The notes beneath the pieces were generated by a model. The model was not told the origin of the DNA. It saw only the letters and a program-made list of their open reading frames with translations, and ran no database searches. From Clostridium sp. Marseille-Q2269 (GTDB lineage Bacteria; Bacillota; Clostridia; Clostridiales; Clostridiaceae), in NCBI RefSeq assembly GCF_943736985.1, contig NZ_CALSFS010000001.1, positions 434,001 through 498,000 on the forward strand: DNA of 64,000 nucleotides, read 5' to 3'. The first letter of the stretch is position 1, and each line of letters opens with the position of its first letter. The translations under genes were made by a program, and so were the position numbers. Of the stretch, positions 36,224-45,340 are shown one piece after another.

Positions 36224-37108
36224 CTACTTTATATACTTATCATTTTCTGATCTTTTAATAGATTCTTTAAGTGCTCTATAAGTTAACTCATCTATTAAAT
36301 GCTCTTTAAATTCCTTTGAAGCATTCCAAAAATCTATTGCCCTTGAAGATTTTAAAGCTAATTTTCCTATTAGTTTTATATTTTCATCAGTAACTTTCAT
36401 ATGGGTTCCTTGTTCTTCAGCTATTTCACATCTTATAGGAGTTGGACCTGACACTCCTAAAGCTATTCTTAAATCTTCAATCTTATTATTTTTAATTTCT
36501 ACTAATACAGCAACTCCCATTAAAGCTATGTCCATGGCATTTCTACTAGCAAATTTAATATAATTTCCATACTTGTTTTCATAATCTTTCTTTTCAATAA
36601 TTATACTGATTAGTATTTCATCATTTTTGATACTAACCTGACCAGGACCTGTATAAAAATCTTCAATTTTTACTACTCTCTCATGATTTATAGACTTAAG
36701 TTTTAGTTTACTATTCAATGTAAATAATGATGGTGCACTGTCTCCAGATACAGCTCCATTACAAACATTTCCTCCAATAGTTGCCATATTTCTAATTTGA
36801 GGCCCTCCCATAGAAACTGCAGCCTCTGCTAATATAGGAATATTATTATTTATTATATGATTCCTAAATATTTCTGAAAAAGTTGCCATAGCACCTATTT
36901 CTATTGAACCATCTTCAGATATTTTTATATCATTTAGTCCTTTTATATTTCTAATACTTATTAAATTTAAAGACTTGAATCTTTCCTCATGAAGTTTTAC
37001 AAGTACATCGGTTCCTCCAGCTATAACAGTTAAGTCATCACGTTCTGACAATAATTCCAATGCTTCTTCTAATGTTTTAGGTTCTAATATTTCATTTATA
37101 TCATACAT
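36224..37108 (-). CDS. Molybdenum hydroxylase FAD-binding subunit
   Basis: 294 residues from ATG 37108, chosen for its AGGAGG site; the ORF runs 15 codons upstream into the preceding gene. FAD-binding PCMH motifs: VIAGGTDVLVKLHE, GGPQIRNMATIGGNV, and DSAPSLFTLNSKL. A CODH-FAD C-terminal domain completes it. The middle subunit of the electron path to NAD or another acceptor. Confidence 0.93.
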   Translation of the reverse strand: MYDINEILEPKTLEEALELLSERDDLTVIAGGTDVLVKLHEERFKSLNLISIRNIKGLNDIKISEDGSIEIGAMATFSEIFRNHIINNNIPILAEAAVSMGGPQIRNMATIGGNVCNGAVSGDSAPSLFTLNSKLKLKSINHERVVKIEDFYTGPGQVSIKNDEILISIIIEKKDYENKYGNYIKFASRNAMDIALMGVAVLVEIKNNKIEDLRIALGVSGPTPIRCEIAEEQGTHMKVTDENIKLIGKLALKSSRAIDFWNASKEFKEHLIDELTYRALKESIKRSENDKYIK

Positions 37109-37121
37109 ATTGTTTCGCCTC

Positions 37122-39419
37122 CTATATAAGTCCAACTTCCTTGAATTTTTCAAAAACAGATTGTGAATCCATTGGCAATTTATTAAATGCTACTCCAGTG
37201 GCATTTAATACAGCATTACGTATAGCAGGTGCTGGAGAAATAGTTGTATTTTCACCTAAAGATTTTTGTCCGTAACTAGATGTTGGATCATAAGTATCTA
37301 CAAATTCACATTTTATATTTGGCGTATCCATAATAGTTTGAATTTTATAATGTAAAAGATTGTTGTTTATTACTGATCCTGTTTTTTCATCTATTATGAA
37401 TTTTTCTGATAATGCAAATCCTAAAGCCATACTAACTCCTCCATGAACTTGTCCTTCAGCTAATTTTTTATTCAAGATTTTTCCTGAATCGTGTATGTTA
37501 TAAATATCTACTACTTTTATTTTTCCTGTTCTTATATCTACTTCAACTTCTACAAAAGTTGCTCCATAGGCTATAGCATTATTCTTAACCTTTACAGTCA
37601 AATCACTGGTTATAGGGGCATATTTTTCTTTTTCGTAATAAGCTTCCATTGCAATTTCTTTTAAAGGATATAATTCTCTTTTTATTCCCTTTTCTATTAC
37701 CTTTCCATCTACAATATCTAATAGTTCTGCATCTAGTCCACATTTATCACTAGCAATTTCTAAAACTTTTCTCTTTACTTCTGTAGCTGCTTTCTTTATG
37801 GCTTGCCCAGCTATAAAAGATTGTCTTGATGCATAAGATCCTGTATCAAAAGGTGTTACATCTGTATCTTGCTGAGAAACTATAGTTACCATATCAAATG
37901 GTATACCAATAGTTTCTGCTGCCATTTGGCTAAACACTGTATCGCTACCTTGTCCTATTTCTGTGGCTCCTACTTGAACTTGAATTGAACCATCTTGATT
38001 CATTACTATTCTTGTTCCTGCCGCTTCAAGTGATACAGGCCAAGTTCCAGAAAAATAACTAAAACAAGCCATTCCAACACCTCTTCTTACAGGTCCACTT
38101 TGATTTTTATATAATTCTCTTTTTCTATCCCAATCTATTAAATTCCTTCCTTTTTTTAAACATTGTGGTAATCCGAATGTCCTTACTACAAGATTTGATG
38201 CTTTATCTATATGTCCTTCTTTTATAAAGCTGTTAAGTCTAAAATCTATAGGATCTATATGTAAATCCTTACATATATCATCAATCATAGCCTCTAACAC
38301 AAAACACATTTGCGGTATACCATAAGCTCTCATTGCTCCTGCCACTGGAAGATTGGTATATATGGTTTTAGGTCTGTATTTTTCTGCTTTTATATCATAA
38401 AGAGGTCTAATCTTGCTTCCAGCACTCATAGCAATAGAATGTCCATGAGATGCATAAGCTCCATTATTTACAAAGTTTTCTATGTCATAACCTTCTATTT
38501 TATTATCTTTTGATAAGGCCACTTTAAGATTTACTCTCATTGCATGCCTTGTTCTAGTTGCAACAATTGCCTCTTCTCTACTTAATTGTAATCTTACAGG
38601 TCTTCCGTTAACAGCAAGAGACATTGCAGCTGTAAGGGGCTCTATTACAACATCTTGTTTTCCTCCAAAACCTCCACCAACATAAGGCTTTATTACTCTT
38701 ATTTTTCCTATAGGTAAATTGCAAGCTTGTGAAACTATTCTTCGTACAATATGTGGTATTTGTGTTGATGTTATAATAAGCATTCTGCCTTTCTCATCAA
38801 TCTTTGCTATAGCATTATGAGTTTCCATCTGACAATGTTGTACTATTTGAGTTTCATATTGTCCTTTATAAATTTTATCTGCATTTTTAAACACTTCATC
38901 TGGATTTCCTACTGTTATACCAAAATCACTAACTATATTATTAGGTCTCTCATCATGAATAATTGGAGCCCCTTCTTTTATTGCTTCTTCTTGATCTATT
39001 ACAAAAGGTAATACTTCATATTCTAATTTTATTAATTTTAATGCTTTTTTAGCTACAAGTTCATCCACTGCAACAACTGCTGCCACTGCATCTCCTACAA
39101 AACGTGCCTTATGTGTAAGTAATGAATAATCTTCTATATCTCTATGGGCTGGGTCTAATGAATATGGATGTCCTGCTGTAGGAAATTTTGTATTGGGTAC
39201 ATTTTTATATGTCAATACAGCTTCAACGCCCTCTAATTTTTCAGCTTCTTTAGTATCTATATTTTTTATTTTTGCATGAGCATAAGGGCTTCTTAAAACC
39301 ATTCCTATAAGACAATCAGGTTCAAAATAATCTGAGCAATATTTAGCCTTACCTGTAACTTTAGCTACTGCATCTACTCTATTTATACTTTTACCGATTA
39401 AATCGTAAGAATCTTTCAT
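37122..39419 (-). CDS. Molybdopterin-binding catalytic subunit of a xanthine-dehydrogenase-type hydroxylase
   Basis: 765 residues. Molybdopterin motifs: RSPYAHAKIKNID near the start, PYVGGGFGGKQD (about 240), MRAYGIPQ, QVGATEIGQGSDTVF, and KSLGENTTISPAPA with the catalytic Glu region. Guanine deaminase in the same cluster suggests xanthine or hypoxanthine as substrate; other N-heterocycles remain possible. Clostridial purine hydroxylases often carry labile selenium, which cannot be seen in sequence. First of the three enzyme subunits, after two SemiSWEET-like genes. Confidence 0.93.
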   Translation of the reverse strand: MKDSYDLIGKSINRVDAVAKVTGKAKYCSDYFEPDCLIGMVLRSPYAHAKIKNIDTKEAEKLEGVEAVLTYKNVPNTKFPTAGHPYSLDPAHRDIEDYSLLTHKARFVGDAVAAVVAVDELVAKKALKLIKLEYEVLPFVIDQEEAIKEGAPIIHDERPNNIVSDFGITVGNPDEVFKNADKIYKGQYETQIVQHCQMETHNAIAKIDEKGRMLIITSTQIPHIVRRIVSQACNLPIGKIRVIKPYVGGGFGGKQDVVIEPLTAAMSLAVNGRPVRLQLSREEAIVATRTRHAMRVNLKVALSKDNKIEGYDIENFVNNGAYASHGHSIAMSAGSKIRPLYDIKAEKYRPKTIYTNLPVAGAMRAYGIPQMCFVLEAMIDDICKDLHIDPIDFRLNSFIKEGHIDKASNLVVRTFGLPQCLKKGRNLIDWDRKRELYKNQSGPVRRGVGMACFSYFSGTWPVSLEAAGTRIVMNQDGSIQVQVGATEIGQGSDTVFSQMAAETIGIPFDMVTIVSQQDTDVTPFDTGSYASRQSFIAGQAIKKAATEVKRKVLEIASDKCGLDAELLDIVDGKVIEKGIKRELYPLKEIAMEAYYEKEKYAPITSDLTVKVKNNAIAYGATFVEVEVDIRTGKIKVVDIYNIHDSGKILNKKLAEGQVHGGVSMALGFALSEKFIIDEKTGSVINNNLLHYKIQTIMDTPNIKCEFVDTYDPTSSYGQKSLGENTTISPAPAIRNAVLNATGVAFNKLPMDSQSVFEKFKEVGLI

Positions 39420-39466
39420 GTATAGTTCCCCCTTTAACGGCTTATGTTTTATAATAGCTATATATA

Positions 39467-39766
39467 TTATTTATAAGTTCTTTTTTGTTTCACTTCCCTT
39501 TGATAGTTACTAGATATAAGTAACACTATCAATGCTAAAACTGCATTTAACCATTGAGTTATTTGAATAAATATGTTTACCTTACTTATAGTTAAGTTTA
39601 TTGCTATACATGCTACCCCCACAGTTAATATAGCCCAGTATTGAAGATTCATGCCATCTGCATTTTTCGCTTTTGTTAATTTACATATTTGTGGGAAGAA
39701 TGAATATATTAAAGTACAACTTCCTAAAGCTTGAGCAATGTTGCCCCAAAAATGTAAGTCAGTCAT
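39467..39766 (-). CDS. SemiSWEET-like PQ-loop membrane protein (copy B)
   Basis: 99 residues, three membrane helices with the PQ-loop motif SFFPQICKLTKAKNADGMN, the half-transporter architecture of SemiSWEETs, which dimerise. It lies 47 bases upstream of the hydroxylase gene and 27 downstream of copy A, so all are probably one operon. Sugars are the known SemiSWEET cargo; a purine role is only inferred from context. Confidence 0.82.
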   Translation of the reverse strand: MTDLHFWGNIAQALGSCTLIYSFFPQICKLTKAKNADGMNLQYWAILTVGVACIAINLTISKVNIFIQITQWLNAVLALIVLLISSNYQREVKQKRTYK

Positions 39767-39793
39767 AATTATCCTCTCCTATCATCAAATCTA

Positions 39794-40096
39794 TTAAAAC
39801 TCTTCATATTTTTCCTTTTTTTCTTTTATACTAAAATGAACTATTAATACAGTACTACAAACAGCAAATGCAACATTTATGGACTGTATAACCAATTGTA
39901 CTTTGGGAACTTTGCATATGAATTGATTTATACATATACAAAATATCCCAAAAGACATCACTATCCAATACTGTATACTGTTATTTCCCGAACTCTTAGT
40001 CTTTAATATAGTATAGATTTGTGGTATGAAAGAATATAATACTAAAACTCCTCCTATAATATTTATAATTGTTCCAAATTTTATTAAACCACTCAT
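39794..40096 (-). CDS. SemiSWEET-like PQ-loop membrane protein (copy A)
   Basis: About 100 residues, three membrane helices, PQ-loop motif YSFIPQIYTILKTKSSGNNS. It differs enough from copy B to suggest a heterodimer. The start is uncertain: ATG 40096 (AAGGG site) is preferred, but TTG 40117 would add seven residues. First substantial gene of the purine-hydroxylase cluster. Confidence 0.78.
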   Translation of the reverse strand: MSGLIKFGTIINIIGGVLVLYSFIPQIYTILKTKSSGNNSIQYWIVMSFGIFCICINQFICKVPKVQLVIQSINVAFAVCSTVLIVHFSIKEKKEKYEEF

Positions 40097-40185
40097 AGCA
40101 CCCTTATTTTTATTCAATTAAAACCTTTACATATAATAAAAACTTTTAGTTTTAATTTTAAAAATAAGTCCCTCCCTTCTTTTAT

Positions 40186-40248
40186 TTAATTTTTGTTTCC
40201 TTCTTCAATATTAATTAAAATTCCCGACAATCCGACTATTAGACTCAT
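40186..40248 (-). CDS. Candidate 20-residue leader peptide
   Basis: A short ORF (MSLIVGLSGILINIEEGNKN) behind an excellent CAGGAGG site, the first translatable frame after the candidate sigma-54 promoter of the purine-hydroxylase operon. An in-frame ATG two codons upstream is less well spaced. It may be a leader peptide, a small membrane peptide or chance. Confidence 0.35.
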   Translation of the reverse strand: MSLIVGLSGILINIEEGNKN

Positions 40249-40300
40249 ATTCATTCCTCCTGTTCCTTAATATAAATATTGGTCATTAAATATGTATAGA

Positions 40301-40317
40301 TGCAAAAATTATACCAA
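40301..40317 (-). promoter_or_regulatory. Candidate sigma-54 (-24/-12) promoter
   Basis: The minus strand reads TTGGTATAATTTTTGCA. GG and GC are 12 bases apart, as in the sigma-54 consensus TTGGCA-n6-TTGCA. It lies about 55 bases upstream of the first small ORF and about 205 upstream of the first SemiSWEET gene. A perfect 13-bp palindrome lies 150-190 bases further upstream, where an enhancer-binding activator would sit. Confidence 0.5.
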
Positions 40318-40462
40318 AATGAATTACCCATAATAGTATTTTTTACGTGTATTTCCGATTATTTTATGTATTTTTCTTATATTATATCAGTAATTTATTA
40401 TAAAAAAGATAATATTCTTTCTTTGTTCAATTATTAATAAGTTATGGTATAAATGGTATTTT

Positions 40463-40495
40463 TATCAAAATGATATGTTTATTATCATTTTGATA
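40463..40495. promoter_or_regulatory. Perfect palindrome, candidate activator site
   Basis: Arms TATCAAAATGATA and TATCATTTTGATA are exact complements around a 7-base centre. No T-run follows on the operon strand, so it is more likely an operator or enhancer site for the purine-hydroxylase operon than a terminator. Confidence 0.5.
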
Positions 40496-40679
40496 CTTAT
40501 TAGAATATATTTTGGTAGATTAATTTATTACTGGATTTCTATAAATTAACTTTTCATTTATCATTTATATTAAATGTATTATAATATATTCAATTTACTA
40601 AGAATACTGATCTATAATTATTCCTAATATCTTATAAAGATTATATTATATTTTTCTTTGATTTTTAATATAATAATTA

Positions 40680-40719
40680 AAAGCTTAGGGAATAAATGTA
40701 GATTTGTTCCCTAAGCTTT
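40680..40719 (-). terminator. Terminator of thiE
   Basis: Stem AAAGCTTAGGGAA / TTCCCTAAGCTTT, 13 bp perfect, about 70 bases after the thiE stop. Confidence 0.85.
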
Positions 40720-40790
40720 ATCAATTTGATAGTACTTTAATTCATCATATCTTTGAAAATATATTTCCAATATTATTTAATTATTTTTAA

Positions 40791-41375
40791 TTAAATAATA
40801 TTATAATTTGTAATTTTATTTATCTTGTCAGGGCTTTTCATAGCTAAAGACATTATAGCTACTCCATAAGCACCTGTTTTTCTTATATTTTTAATATTAT
40901 ATTCATTTATGCCTCCTATTGCTATTACAGGTATAGATACCGTTTTAATTACCTGTTTTAAAAAAATTTCTCCTTTTCCCTTTAGTCCCTTTTTACAATC
41001 TGTTTCATATATATTTCCTAAAAGTATATATCCAGCTCCTAACTGATCTGCATTTATAGCTTCGTCCATACTATGAACAGACACCCCTACATTAATATCC
41101 AAAGGCATTTTTAATTCTATAAATTCTCTGTATCCAAAGTGAACTGCATATGCTTGAACTTTTTTTGCTACTTGTAAATTGCTATTTATTATCAATAATT
41201 TGTTATACTTATTAGTTATGTATTTTATCTTTGAAGCCATATTAAATAAATCATTTGATTCTAAATCTTTCTCTCTTAATATTATGGCATCTGCTCCAAA
41301 TTTACATAATTTTTCTACTACAGAATAAATGTCCTCATTTACTATTAACTTTCTGTTAGTAACTGCATATATCAT
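40791..41375 (-). CDS. thiE: Thiamine phosphate synthase / TenI family
   Basis: 194 residues, TIM barrel. Motifs YAVTNRKL, IILREKDLES (the REKD pyrophosphate site), GNIYETDCKKGLKGKG and IPVIAIGGINEYNI match ThiE/TenI. It joins the thiazole and pyrimidine halves of thiamine. The TPP riboswitch in its leader supports a thiamine role. The histidine region is atypical (HFGYRE), so TenI aminohydrolase/aromatase-like function is possible. ATG 41375 follows AAGGAGGG. Confidence 0.87.
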   Translation of the reverse strand: MIYAVTNRKLIVNEDIYSVVEKLCKFGADAIILREKDLESNDLFNMASKIKYITNKYNKLLIINSNLQVAKKVQAYAVHFGYREFIELKMPLDINVGVSVHSMDEAINADQLGAGYILLGNIYETDCKKGLKGKGEIFLKQVIKTVSIPVIAIGGINEYNIKNIRKTGAYGVAIMSLAMKSPDKINKITNYNII

Positions 41376-41433
41376 ATTACCCTCCTTAAATAAATTTAAT
41401 TACTTTAGTTATGCAAAATAAAAATCTTCAAAT

Positions 41434-41460
41434 AAAAAAGGAAGCTTAATAGCTTCGTTC
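41434..41460 (-). terminator. Expression-platform terminator of the TPP riboswitch
   Basis: Short stem GAAGCT / AGCTTC followed by CTTTTTT on the minus strand, between the aptamer and thiE. Confidence 0.65.
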
Positions 41461-41523
41461 ATAACCTCATTTATGATAATAAAATTTTATTATTAAAAAT
41501 AAAATTTAAGATCATATATTTCC

Positions 41524-41612
41524 TTTTCCTACGTTGGCATTATCCAAATCAGGTTATGTGGGTCTAGAATAACATTCTACTTTCAGCCTATTCATATAGG
41601 CTCCCCTTGCGG
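41524..41612 (-). ncRNA. TPP riboswitch (thi-box)
   Basis: The minus strand carries every conserved thi-box block in order: GGGGAGCCT, AGGCTGAAAG, GACCC, ACCTGATTTGGATAATGCC and AACGTAGGAAA. It lies in the leader of thiE, ahead of a terminator, so thiamine pyrophosphate would shut thiE off. Confidence 0.96.
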
Positions 41613-41864
41613 AATACAATTGGTAATATTTTGTTTTCCGTATATTTTATCATACTAAGGTTTATAAATCAACATTTATAGTTTTTCAAAAATATATTTA
41701 ATACTAAACAAATTAATTGTTATCTGTTATATTAAATTTTAAAAATTATATTAAACTATGATAAAATTAATTCTAAACTTTATGTTAATATTGAGTAATG
41801 TTATATTATGCCATATAATTTAATGTATAATTAATATGATAAATCATAAGAAAGGGTTGATCTT

Positions 41865-41996
41865 ATGGAAAAAAAACATAAAAAGAAAACTTTATTTAGA
41901 ATACTATTATCCACATTGGCTATTGGTTCAATTTTTTTAGCCTCTAATTCTAAAGAGCAGTGTTGCACTAATGATAATGACGAAATAAATAATTAA
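41865..41996 (+). CDS. Small membrane or secreted peptide, 43 residues
   Basis: MEKKHKKKTLFRILLSTLA then IGSIFLASNSKEQCC and an acidic tail. A Lys-rich N-terminus, one hydrophobic segment (about 9-27) and a vicinal Cys pair make it look like a signal peptide plus a short mature peptide, or a single-pass protein. An AGAAAGGG site precedes the ATG and a terminator lies 100 bases after. No family recognised. Confidence 0.5.
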   Translation: MEKKHKKKTLFRILLSTLAIGSIFLASNSKEQCCTNDNDEINN

Positions 41997-42094
41997 TATT
42001 ATCAGTGTAATGCTTAAATCTTAATAATTCTTATATACATTTGTGTCTACAAAGTATGGAAAATAATTATAGCGGTATAAAATTTATAATAGAT

Positions 42095-42134
42095 AAAACC
42101 TCTTGTATCAGAAATGTATTCAAGAGGTTTTATT
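42095..42134. terminator. Bidirectional terminator
   Basis: Stem AAAACCTCTTG / CAAGAGGTTTT between the plus-strand small peptide gene and the minus-strand IDEAL gene. Confidence 0.8.
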
Positions 42135-42192
42135 TATTATAAAAACATATTTACATAAAAATAACAAGTTGCTTAATAAAGATAAACTATTA

Positions 42193-42900
42193 TTATTTTT
42201 TGTTGTATTTCTCCATTTCATCGCAGATAGAATGAAAAGCTTGTTCATCTTTTCTATCTAATGCTTCATCTATAAAAGCATATAATGCCTGTAAACATAC
42301 ATTATTTTTTTCTTTTTGACTTAATATATAATCTTTATTTATTCCTATTTTACTATACTCATTACTTTCCTTAATATAATCTTTACTACTAATTGTACTT
42401 AAAGGATTTTTTAAATAATCTAATTCATTAATTATATTCCTTTCATAATATATATTTTCCATAAGTTTTATATAATATGAGAGTTCATCTTTATTTAATA
42501 TAAAAAATACTCTAATTTTGTTATTATCTTCAGAAGTTAATTTTACATATTCTTGGCCTATTAAAGATAAGCTTACTTCTCCCTGACCTTTAATAAGAAA
42601 AAAATGTTTAATATCCTCTTGTTTAATTAAAGTTGTTTTTATTACATTATAAAAATTATGAAGGAAATGTATATATACTTTTAAATCTTCTTTAAACATA
42701 TAAAATTTATTTTCTATCAATTTTCCATCATATGTTCTCCCAAAATAAAAATCAAAATAGCTTTCCCCTGTTACATATTTATAATAAAATACTTTTATTT
42801 TATCTGTAGACTTGTTTAAGGATTTAGCTGTTGTTACCTCTGTACAATAAGTTAATCTATTACATTCATCATCAAATATCTCCATATACTTAACTTCCAT
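42193..42900 (-). CDS. IDEAL-domain protein of unknown function
   Basis: 235 residues, soluble. The last 35 (LQALYAFIDEALDRKDEQAF HSICDEMEKY, around 200-233) form an IDEAL motif, as at the end of YpiB-type proteins. The N-terminal 190 residues match nothing I recognise; they look mixed alpha/beta and rich in Tyr and Lys. The true start may be the second Met (MEIFDDE). Confidence 0.7.
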   Translation of the reverse strand: MEVKYMEIFDDECNRLTYCTEVTTAKSLNKSTDKIKVFYYKYVTGESYFDFYFGRTYDGKLIENKFYMFKEDLKVYIHFLHNFYNVIKTTLIKQEDIKHFFLIKGQGEVSLSLIGQEYVKLTSEDNNKIRVFFILNKDELSYYIKLMENIYYERNIINELDYLKNPLSTISSKDYIKESNEYSKIGINKDYILSQKEKNNVCLQALYAFIDEALDRKDEQAFHSICDEMEKYNKK

Positions 42901-42955
42901 TATACTCTTATACCTCTCCCTGTCTTAATATAAATTTACAATAGTCATTAATATT

Positions 42956-43519
42956 TTAGTTCCACTTCCAATAAGTCTCATTGTCTATATTTTTTATATA
43001 GGCACTTTTGGGGACTTGTAACAATAACGAAAATATAGTCAAAATATCTACATAGGAAACCACTGCATTTATAATTATCAATATACATACAAAATTATTT
43101 TCTACTCTTATAAAACTTAATACTATGATTGGCAATATTGTTAACATTACGAAAGGAAAAATTAAAGATATGACTAACCTATTCCTTGATACTTCCCTCT
43201 TTAAAAAAGAACATGATATTATCTTATTAGGTATAATCCTAAAGATAGTTTGTTTTAAATCTGGTAATATCAATTTATGCATAATTTCATGCATTGGAAT
43301 AATAATTATAAATGATACAATTACCTCTACCATATCCAAATAAATCTCTTCTATATAGGTGTAATTTATTATATATGAATAGATAAGTCCTACTACTGAT
43401 ACAGCTATAGATATACCTAGTATTTGAGTTAATATAATTCCTGGGGTTTTTAGTTTATACCATTTACTCTTGTTAAAAAAGGAGAAACTGTCTTTATCTT
43501 TTTCTCTTTTAAAATTCAC
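42956..43519 (-). CDS. DUF3267 putative membrane zinc protease (second copy)
   Basis: 187 residues, four membrane helices. HEIMHKLILPD is the HExxH motif, within helix 2 as in the copy at 24303-24869. Sequence identity between the copies outside the motif looks low, so they are old paralogues. It lies 55 bases upstream of the IDEAL gene, possibly co-transcribed. Confidence 0.8.
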   Translation of the reverse strand: MNFKREKDKDSFSFFNKSKWYKLKTPGIILTQILGISIAVSVVGLIYSYIINYTYIEEIYLDMVEVIVSFIIIIPMHEIMHKLILPDLKQTIFRIIPNKIISCSFLKREVSRNRLVISLIFPFVMLTILPIIVLSFIRVENNFVCILIIINAVVSYVDILTIFSLLLQVPKSAYIKNIDNETYWKWN

Positions 43520-43579
43520 ATAAATCAGCTCCTGACTTAGTTATATTATTACTATTATACCATTAATTATATCTATTCT

Positions 43580-43622
43580 TTTTAAATAGCAATATATTTA
43601 TATAATATATTGCTATTTAAAA
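43580..43622. repeat. Perfect 19-bp-arm hairpin
   Basis: TTTAAATAGCAATATATTA pairs with its exact complement across a loop of a few bases. It could be a terminator in either direction or an extrusion-prone palindrome. Confidence 0.55.
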
Positions 43623-43673
43623 CTAATATCAGAGCAAATTATAGTTAAATATTATATTTTCTATAAAAGATAA

Positions 43674-43703
43674 AAAGACTGCCTGTTTATATTTAAGGCA
43701 GTC
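43674..43703 (-). terminator. Terminator of the ytrH-ytrI operon
   Basis: Stem GACTGCCT / AGGCAGTC followed by TTTTTATC on the minus strand. Confidence 0.75.
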
Positions 43704-44056
43704 CTTTAGTGTGTGTGTATAATAAATCAAGGAAGGCATTTTAAATTAAGGCTAACATTTTTGCCAATAATATACTATTTAATCTATTATCTTTACAATT
43801 TAATAAGTTAACCCGTTTAACATATCTTTATGTTTTATCTTATAAAATATATCAAAGTATTTTATAATTTTCCTTTCTTTATATATTATAATGTATTATA
43901 ATATATTTTTATATATTTATAAATAAATGCTATAGGTAAAGCTTTTACTAATAAATGTTCATTATAATGTGTCATTGAATTTATAAACTATACTAGTTTG
44001 TTTTTTTATTTATATCAAAATATAGTAAATCCATAATAGATAAACATATAATATAA

Positions 44057-44515
44057 TTATTCTACTTGTATATGAAATTTTATATTTTGAGATATTATTA
44101 TTTTTTGCACTTTTAGTTTGTATTGCTTATTGTTTATTTTCATTATTCTGTTATCTACTACTTGTAGCAATATATCTCCATCAAGCTTATCTACATCTTT
44201 TCCAATTAGATCATTAAACTTTTCTTTTATATATTTTTCTAATTCAATAGACACCAACTCATCATGCTCTTCTGTATTTTTAAATTGCATGTCTATTTCT
44301 ATCTTTTTAACTATAAGCTTTTTTTTACTTAACTTATTTTCTAACCCATCTAATCTTACCTGTTGATCCTCTATTACATTATTTAGATAAGTTATTTCTC
44401 TATGGTAGTTCTCAATTTTATAACTTATAAACAAACTAAAAAAAATTATACCTACTAATCCTCCTGTAACTAATCCTACACAAAACGAAAAAAAATATTT
44501 ATTCTTCTGGTTCAT
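44057..44515 (-). CDS. ytrI: YtrI-like sporulation membrane protein
   Basis: 152 residues. One N-terminal membrane helix (about 8-30), a coiled-coil segment (about 35-70, YLNNVIEDQQVRLDGLENKL) and a C-terminal alpha/beta domain. It overlaps ytrH by four bases (ATGA), and ytrH-ytrI pairs are sigma-E-controlled genes needed for normal spore formation. Assigned mainly by that coupling. Confidence 0.72.
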   Translation of the reverse strand: MNQKNKYFFSFCVGLVTGGLVGIIFFSLFISYKIENYHREITYLNNVIEDQQVRLDGLENKLSKKKLIVKKIEIDMQFKNTEEHDELVSIELEKYIKEKFNDLIGKDVDKLDGDILLQVVDNRIMKINNKQYKLKVQKIIISQNIKFHIQVE

Positions 44516-44859
44516 TTATTAAAATATTCTCCCCATTTTTCCAAAAGCCCTATACAGTTTACTGCTAGATTAGCCCCTATTAAAGATGCTAGAATATAAA
44601 ATATCTGTTTTATCATTCCCCTTAACTCACCTTTAAATATGCCCTCATCTAAAATAGAAAAAGAAGAAAATGTCCCTCCCAAAGCTGTAGCTACTGCCCA
44701 TATTTTTATAGAATTGGATAAGTCCATCATAATCTTTAAAGGAGGATGGTTTAGTAAAATTGCACTAATACCCGAAAAAATACTTGCTCCTATTACTATG
44801 CCAAAGGATACCATAAAACTATATAGTAAGTTCTCTACAAAAACTTTCATAAAATTCAC
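44512..44859 (-). CDS. ytrH: Sporulation membrane protein YtrH
   Basis: 115 residues, three membrane helices. NLLYSFMVSFGIVIGASIFS, WAVATALGGTFSSFSILDEG and KQIFYILASLIGANLAVNCI are the conserved YtrH blocks. Acts in the forespore envelope. Translationally coupled to ytrI. Confidence 0.92.
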   Translation of the reverse strand: MNFMKVFVENLLYSFMVSFGIVIGASIFSGISAILLNHPPLKIMMDLSNSIKIWAVATALGGTFSSFSILDEGIFKGELRGMIKQIFYILASLIGANLAVNCIGLLEKWGEYFNK

Positions 44860-44974
44860 CTAACAAATATTATATATCTGTATAAATTTATGAAACCTAC
44901 TTATTTTTTATTCTTTTCTTATACAATTATGCAAATAACTTAGTGTTAAATTTTATTAAACAATAATTATATTT

Positions 44975-45340
44975 TTATTTATCTATACTTTTCCACTCCT
45001 GATAGAAACTGTATAAATTAGATAAGGTTACACCTTTATCCTTAGCCATTATGCCACCTTTAGCCTTATTTATATTTTCATTTAAAAAATTTATTTGATC
45101 TACTTCCCAACTAAATTGAACTCTTTTTAAGATCTTGTTCCATGCTAAATCTAATTTTTCTATTTCTTTTTCTGCCTCAGACCAATCTTCGCTTTCCACA
45201 TATTCTATTGTAGTACTTATAAATTCATCCACATTTTCTGCTTGATTTCTAGGTCTTTTCATATATCCTCCACTAAGCATAATCATAACAAAAAAGCTTA
45301 ATGCTACTATTGGAATTGTTCTTACTAAAAATCTTCTCAT
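44975..45340 (-). CDS. DUF4363 family protein
   Basis: 121 residues. N-terminal membrane anchor or signal (RTIPIVALSFFVMIMLSGG) followed by a helical extracytoplasmic domain (SEDWSEAEKEIEKLDLAWNK). DUF4363 genes habitually follow DUF421 genes, as here (122-base gap). Function unknown; the pair may form an envelope complex. Confidence 0.83.
   Translation of the reverse strand: MRRFLVRTIPIVALSFFVMIMLSGGYMKRPRNQAENVDEFISTTIEYVESEDWSEAEKEIEKLDLAWNKILKRVQFSWEVDQINFLNENINKAKGGIMAKDKGVTLSNLYSFYQEWKSIDK

Larger units (their letters stand above)
43520..44056. other. Intergenic region with two hairpins
   Basis: 537 bases. It holds a perfect AT-only-edged hairpin at 43580-43622 and a terminator at 43674-43703; otherwise AT-rich with no ORF. 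Confidence 0.55.

Noticed and set aside
40118-40790. Purine or xanthine riboswitch before the hydroxylase operon
   Set aside because: No three-way junction blocks of the purine class were found; the leader shows only promoter-like elements and a small ORF.
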